Below, piece after piece: positions 60,877-64,000 of a stretch of 64,000 bases of DNA; position 1 is the stretch's first letter, and each line of letters begins with the position of its first letter. The stretch lies in the NCBI GenBank assembly GCA_011317545.1, contig WUJK01000012.1:819001-883000 (forward strand). Reading direction: 5' to 3'. A program made the position numbers and the translations under genes. The notes beneath the pieces are model-generated. The model saw only the letters and a program-made list of their open reading frames with translations. It was not told the DNA's origin and ran no database searches. Origin of the DNA: Coniella vitis (taxonomy: Eukaryota > Ascomycota > Sordariomycetes > Diaporthales > Schizoparmaceae).

Positions 60877-61296
60877 TTGCACAAGCGAGCATCAGAGTCG
60901 ATTCAGACCAAGTGGTTCGTCAGCATGAATAGTAGTGAAGCCGCGGTCGAAGCACGGCACAGCCAGCTACACACTCTGATCTACCAGGAGAAGAAGAAAA
61001 GAAAGAGAAGAAAGTTGCGATTGGATCAAGCAATACCGCCACGAATCTATCATGTGCAAAGCATATCGGAGTTTAGGAAAAGTTACACAAGCAAAAGGCA
61101 ACATCGACCAGTCAAGAGCAAGAGAAAAGGAAAATGGGGCAACACACAAGCACCGAGAGGGAACACAAATTTATGGATGGATGAATGGTTAAACACACAC
61201 ACACATACACACACACACACACACAAAGAATCGCGGGGGATCGAACACCCTCTTATCGTTTATTGCGGTTCTGCTCGGTATCCTTCACTGGTTTGA
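60877..61296 (+). other. Second in-frame extension after UAG, weaker
   Basis: The same frame stays open for a further 139 codons after the UAG at 60874, beginning LHKRASESIQTKWFVSMNSS and continuing Lys/Arg-rich. The last third runs through an (AC)n repeat and is probably not protein. Coding character is much weaker than in the preceding segment; it may simply be 3' UTR. Confidence 0.25.
61193..61224 (+). repeat. (AC)n microsatellite
   Basis: An imperfect AC dinucleotide run of about 16 units downstream of the Q/P-rich gene. Confidence 0.85.
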
Positions 61297-61773
61297 TTTT
61301 ATGGGAGTTCTTCGTTCTGAGTCTAGTTTCTTTCTCCTTTACCTTATTTTGTATTGTTGCGTCATCGTTACTGGGACGGACAAGGAGGGTGGAGGGTCAA
61401 GTACTCTGTCGAAGGTGGTTGGTAGGGCTTTCTCGTTGTTTGTGGTTTGCGAGGAAGGCTAATTGACGGCGTAGAGGACAGCTAGGACTGGTACGATGGG
61501 AGTTTGGATTCTACTGAGAAGCAAGTTGATTTGGCTCAGCTTGGTATGATTAGGCTCTTCTCACGAAGAAGACACCTTGACTCGAGCACGAAATCGAAAT
61601 TTTGAGGGCCCCTAACAGTTGTGCAATTGAGATACTTGGTACAACACTTTCTTGGGCCTGCCTGCCTGTGGTGATATGCCCCACGGGTAGTGAATAATAC
61701 TGCGTAGTATCTAGACATACTGGTAACAGAGACCGCTTAGCTCTTAATCGCAGCTACATAGTTGGCCTATACC
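61297..61773. other. Convergent spacer, no gene seen
   Basis: Nearly 480 nt between the convergent Q/P-rich and dioxygenase genes; probably 3' untranslated and spacer DNA. Confidence 0.55.
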
Positions 61774-62932
61774 TCAATTCCTTGCAACCGCTAACCTCTT
61801 CAGTTCATTCTGCTTCATTCTTTCTTGAACTCTCAATCTTTCCGGCACCACCTTCTCGCGCGGATGCGTAATCTTCCACTCCTTCAACCCTTCCTTTTCA
61901 CGACCTAGCATCCTCAGTGTCGCTCGCTCCACGAGACTGTACTCGTCGCCCGCATCCCGATCGAAACAGAAGGGTTGCTTGAGGCTTACGGGAGGGTTGG
62001 TGATGATTCTCACATTCCGTAGGCTATTGTTCGTGCTACTATGTAGCATGAGCGGGTGCAAGAGATACACGTCGCCTACATCCCCAGCTGCCTCAACGAA
62101 TTCACCGCCGTGGGCACCACTGCTAGCGCAGCTAGCCACCGTGTTGAACCAGTTAAGAGTCTGTCTCTGCTCAGCCGAAAAGTCTGGATCACCGCGCGGC
62201 ACCATCCTCGGGCTGACGCCCTGGGGATGAGCGTACAAGTGCGCAGCGACGGCACGCATGCCAGCTGGGTAGAGTGCGGTGCCACCACCCTGAGGAGGGA
62301 TGGGTGTGAAGAGAGGAATCACGAGGAGGGCTTGTTCGGGCGAATCAAGATAGTGGATGAAGAAGTCACCGTCGACGTGCCAGCCGCGGAGGTCCTGGGG
62401 CGGGTCGGGTCGGCCCTCGCGGGTGGCGGAGCCGAGGTTGACAATGAGGGAGTCGCGCCATTGACGGGAGGCGGGGTGGACGCGGTCCTGTAAGGAGGGA
62501 TGATGTCAACTTTTGTTATTGGGAACGTAAAGTATTCTTGTATCAATGGATGCGTGCAGATATAACACTGGGATCCTACTGACCTCACCGCCACAGAGCT
62601 CACATATAGTGGCCCAAGCACGGGGGGCGAACTGGGCTACGTCAAAGGTGCGATGATGGGGCATGTTGGTGCGCATGGTGTGCCATGTCGACTTGTCGTT
62701 GGCGTCCATGCCGAGTCTCGTCCAGACGTTCCGTATCATGTCGGCCGCTTGCTCTTCTGTGAAGGCCTTGGGAACCCTAGGACAGACGCGGGCATGGATC
62801 CGTCAGTTAAGGTGTCTGTATGCATAGCCGGGCATATCGTCGTCAATGCTCCATGGGCAGTACTCACTTGACCCAGCCATGATTCAGGAAATGCTCCTTC
62901 TGATTTGGGCTAAGGATGGATTCTGGAAGCAT
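61774..62932 (-). CDS. Phytanoyl-CoA dioxygenase (PhyH) family protein
   Basis: Putative Fe(II)/2-oxoglutarate-dependent oxygenase; the substrate cannot be told from sequence. Three exons, 62932-62868, 62776-62584 and 62487-61774, join in phase to 323 aa; introns are 91 nt (GTGAGT...TAG) and 96 nt (GTCAGT...CAG). The N-terminal FLNHGWVKVPKAF matches the family's usual start. The first two iron ligands are H123 and D125 in GWHVDGDFFIHYLD; the distal ligand is H235 in LLHPLMLHSSTNNS and R246 (NVRIITNP) would bind 2-oxoglutarate. GGGTALYPAGM gives the connecting strand. All catalytic residues are present, so it should be active. Fungal members act in lipid and secondary metabolism, but no biosynthetic cluster surrounds this one. 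Confidence 0.87.
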
Positions 62933-63927
62933 GGTGCTTTTTTAGCGAGGTAACGGCCTTTGGGACACGCAAGAGCAACAACATCTAGAGGCATGCACAT
63001 TTTCCGCCCAGGATAAGTATATCTTTGTGCGGGGAACGCTGTGAGACTTTGGAAGTTCGCATAAAAGATGCTATGGACGCACGCTGTAAGGGAAACAAGC
63101 TATTGCACGGAGGCAAAGAATATCGCCCTGTTGGGCCGCGGTATACCTAGTTGATGCTGTTAAGCCACGAGCTTACCACATATATTGAGTACGTGTGAAG
63201 CAATCGGAACGATATTTTTCAAGGAGATGATACATTTGATTCCAGATTGTTTAAGAAATGTAGAGGTGAGGTTTATCGGATTATGTAGGTGCGGACTGGA
63301 AGTGTATACTCCCGTGGGTAAGTATGCAAAAGGTACCTCAGTACCATCCAAAGGCAAAAGTGCAAGTGGGTCCGCTCAGGCAATCCAAGTATCCCTGCGA
63401 TATCTCTTTCCTTTTTGGGAGCTCAGAAACCGGCTGCTCCACTAGACGTTGTACATAGTAGCCGGTGCAAGGCTGAAGGCCCACCAGCTCCTAGCTCCGT
63501 TACTGCGGTACTCCAGGTGCCGACCTTCAGGCAATTGTCTGCGATTGTACGCCAATAACCCAGGCCCTCAACTTCAGCACTTGGCACTCCTCTTTTTGAT
63601 CCTTCCTTCACGACTATAGCGGAGTCCCGTCTCAGAGAGCGCAATCTTTCGACTTCATAGCTACCACAGCTTGAATCCCTTCTCGAACGAGGGCACAGAC
63701 GAACCAAGCCTGACCGAATTACAGCCTAAATAGAACACTCCAAAGACGAGCCCAAGACGCCTTCGCGCCTCTTTCTCCTACATAACCCGGCCAAAGCAAA
63801 CTTGCCAAGCTCATATCATTCATTCGTGTCCAGGGCACAAGGATCGACATCGTTCCATTCATTAGCGCTTCAAGTGTCCTCCCTCGACCCCTCATCTTCT
63901 GCGAGCCAGCCTCCGTTACCCGCGACA
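62933..63927. other. Divergent spacer, no gene seen
   Basis: Nearly 1 kb between the dioxygenase start and the last gene. It contains TACATAGTA at 63452-63460 and GGTACCTCAGTACC at 63332-63345. Confidence 0.5.
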
Positions 63928-64000
63928 ATGTCAACAATCGCAACCAACGCATTGCAATCCTCGAAGCCACCCCTGGCGCCTCTCCCCTTCGAAGCCAATC
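63928..64000 (+). CDS. 5' end of an unidentified gene (partial)
   Basis: An ATG at 63928 in good context (GCGACAATGTC) opens a frame beginning MSTIATNALQSSKPPLAPLP that runs off the window. It is preceded by about 130 nt of CA/CT-rich DNA like the leaders of other genes here. Too short to identify. Confidence 0.4.
   Translation, partial: MSTIATNALQSSKPPLAPLPFEAN

Overview
The window looks like nuclear DNA of a filamentous ascomycete (Pezizomycotina, most likely a sordariomycete). Compact genes carry short GT-AG introns, untranslated leaders are CT-rich, gene spacers are long, and the recognisable proteins are typical fungal housekeeping proteins. Exon models were built by eye from splice sites, reading phase and family conservation; no database search was run.

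Layout from left to right: a coiled-coil protein with possible Sec2-like character (175-1332, +); a three-exon complex I subunit NDUFB3/B12 (2849-3258, -), divergent from the CCR4-NOT deadenylase POP2/CAF1 (3931-5488, +); the GID E3 ligase subunit FYV10/GID9 (7101-8553, -), divergent from the bHLH factor CBF1 (10895-11963, +); mitochondrial GABA transaminase (14082-15711, +); serine palmitoyltransferase subunit LCB2 (19973-21991, +); a vacuolar ABC-C transporter of the YCF1 type (23436-29690, +). A gene-poor block of about 13 kb follows (29.7-43.1 kb), then a DUF2841/YDR124W-like protein (43095-45109, +), another 8 kb spacer holding decayed coding fragments (45.1-53.3 kb), the 25S rRNA methyltransferase BMT5 (53340-54336, -), a large Q/P-rich nuclear protein of unknown function (56562-60225, +), a phytanoyl-CoA dioxygenase family protein (61774-62932, -) and the 5' end of an unidentified gene (63928-64000, +).

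The genes cover respiration, mRNA turnover, regulated proteolysis, sulfur and E-box regulation, GABA catabolism, sphingolipid synthesis, vacuolar detoxification and ribosome biogenesis. They look like independent core genes and I see no biosynthetic cluster, intact transposon, CRISPR array or tRNA.

The most interesting signals are not classical features. Two genes (POP2 and the Q/P-rich protein) are followed, in the same frame and after a UAG stop, by long coding-like extensions that are themselves interrupted only by another UAG. This is compatible with UAG readthrough or with the UAG-to-UGG A-to-I mRNA editing known from sexual tissue of sordariomycetes. A nonamer TACTATGTA/TACATAGTA occurs at least 21 times, mostly in spacers. 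YCF1 is split in its second ATPase domain by a 27-nt exon and a 962-nt intron holding two adjacent perfect hairpins.
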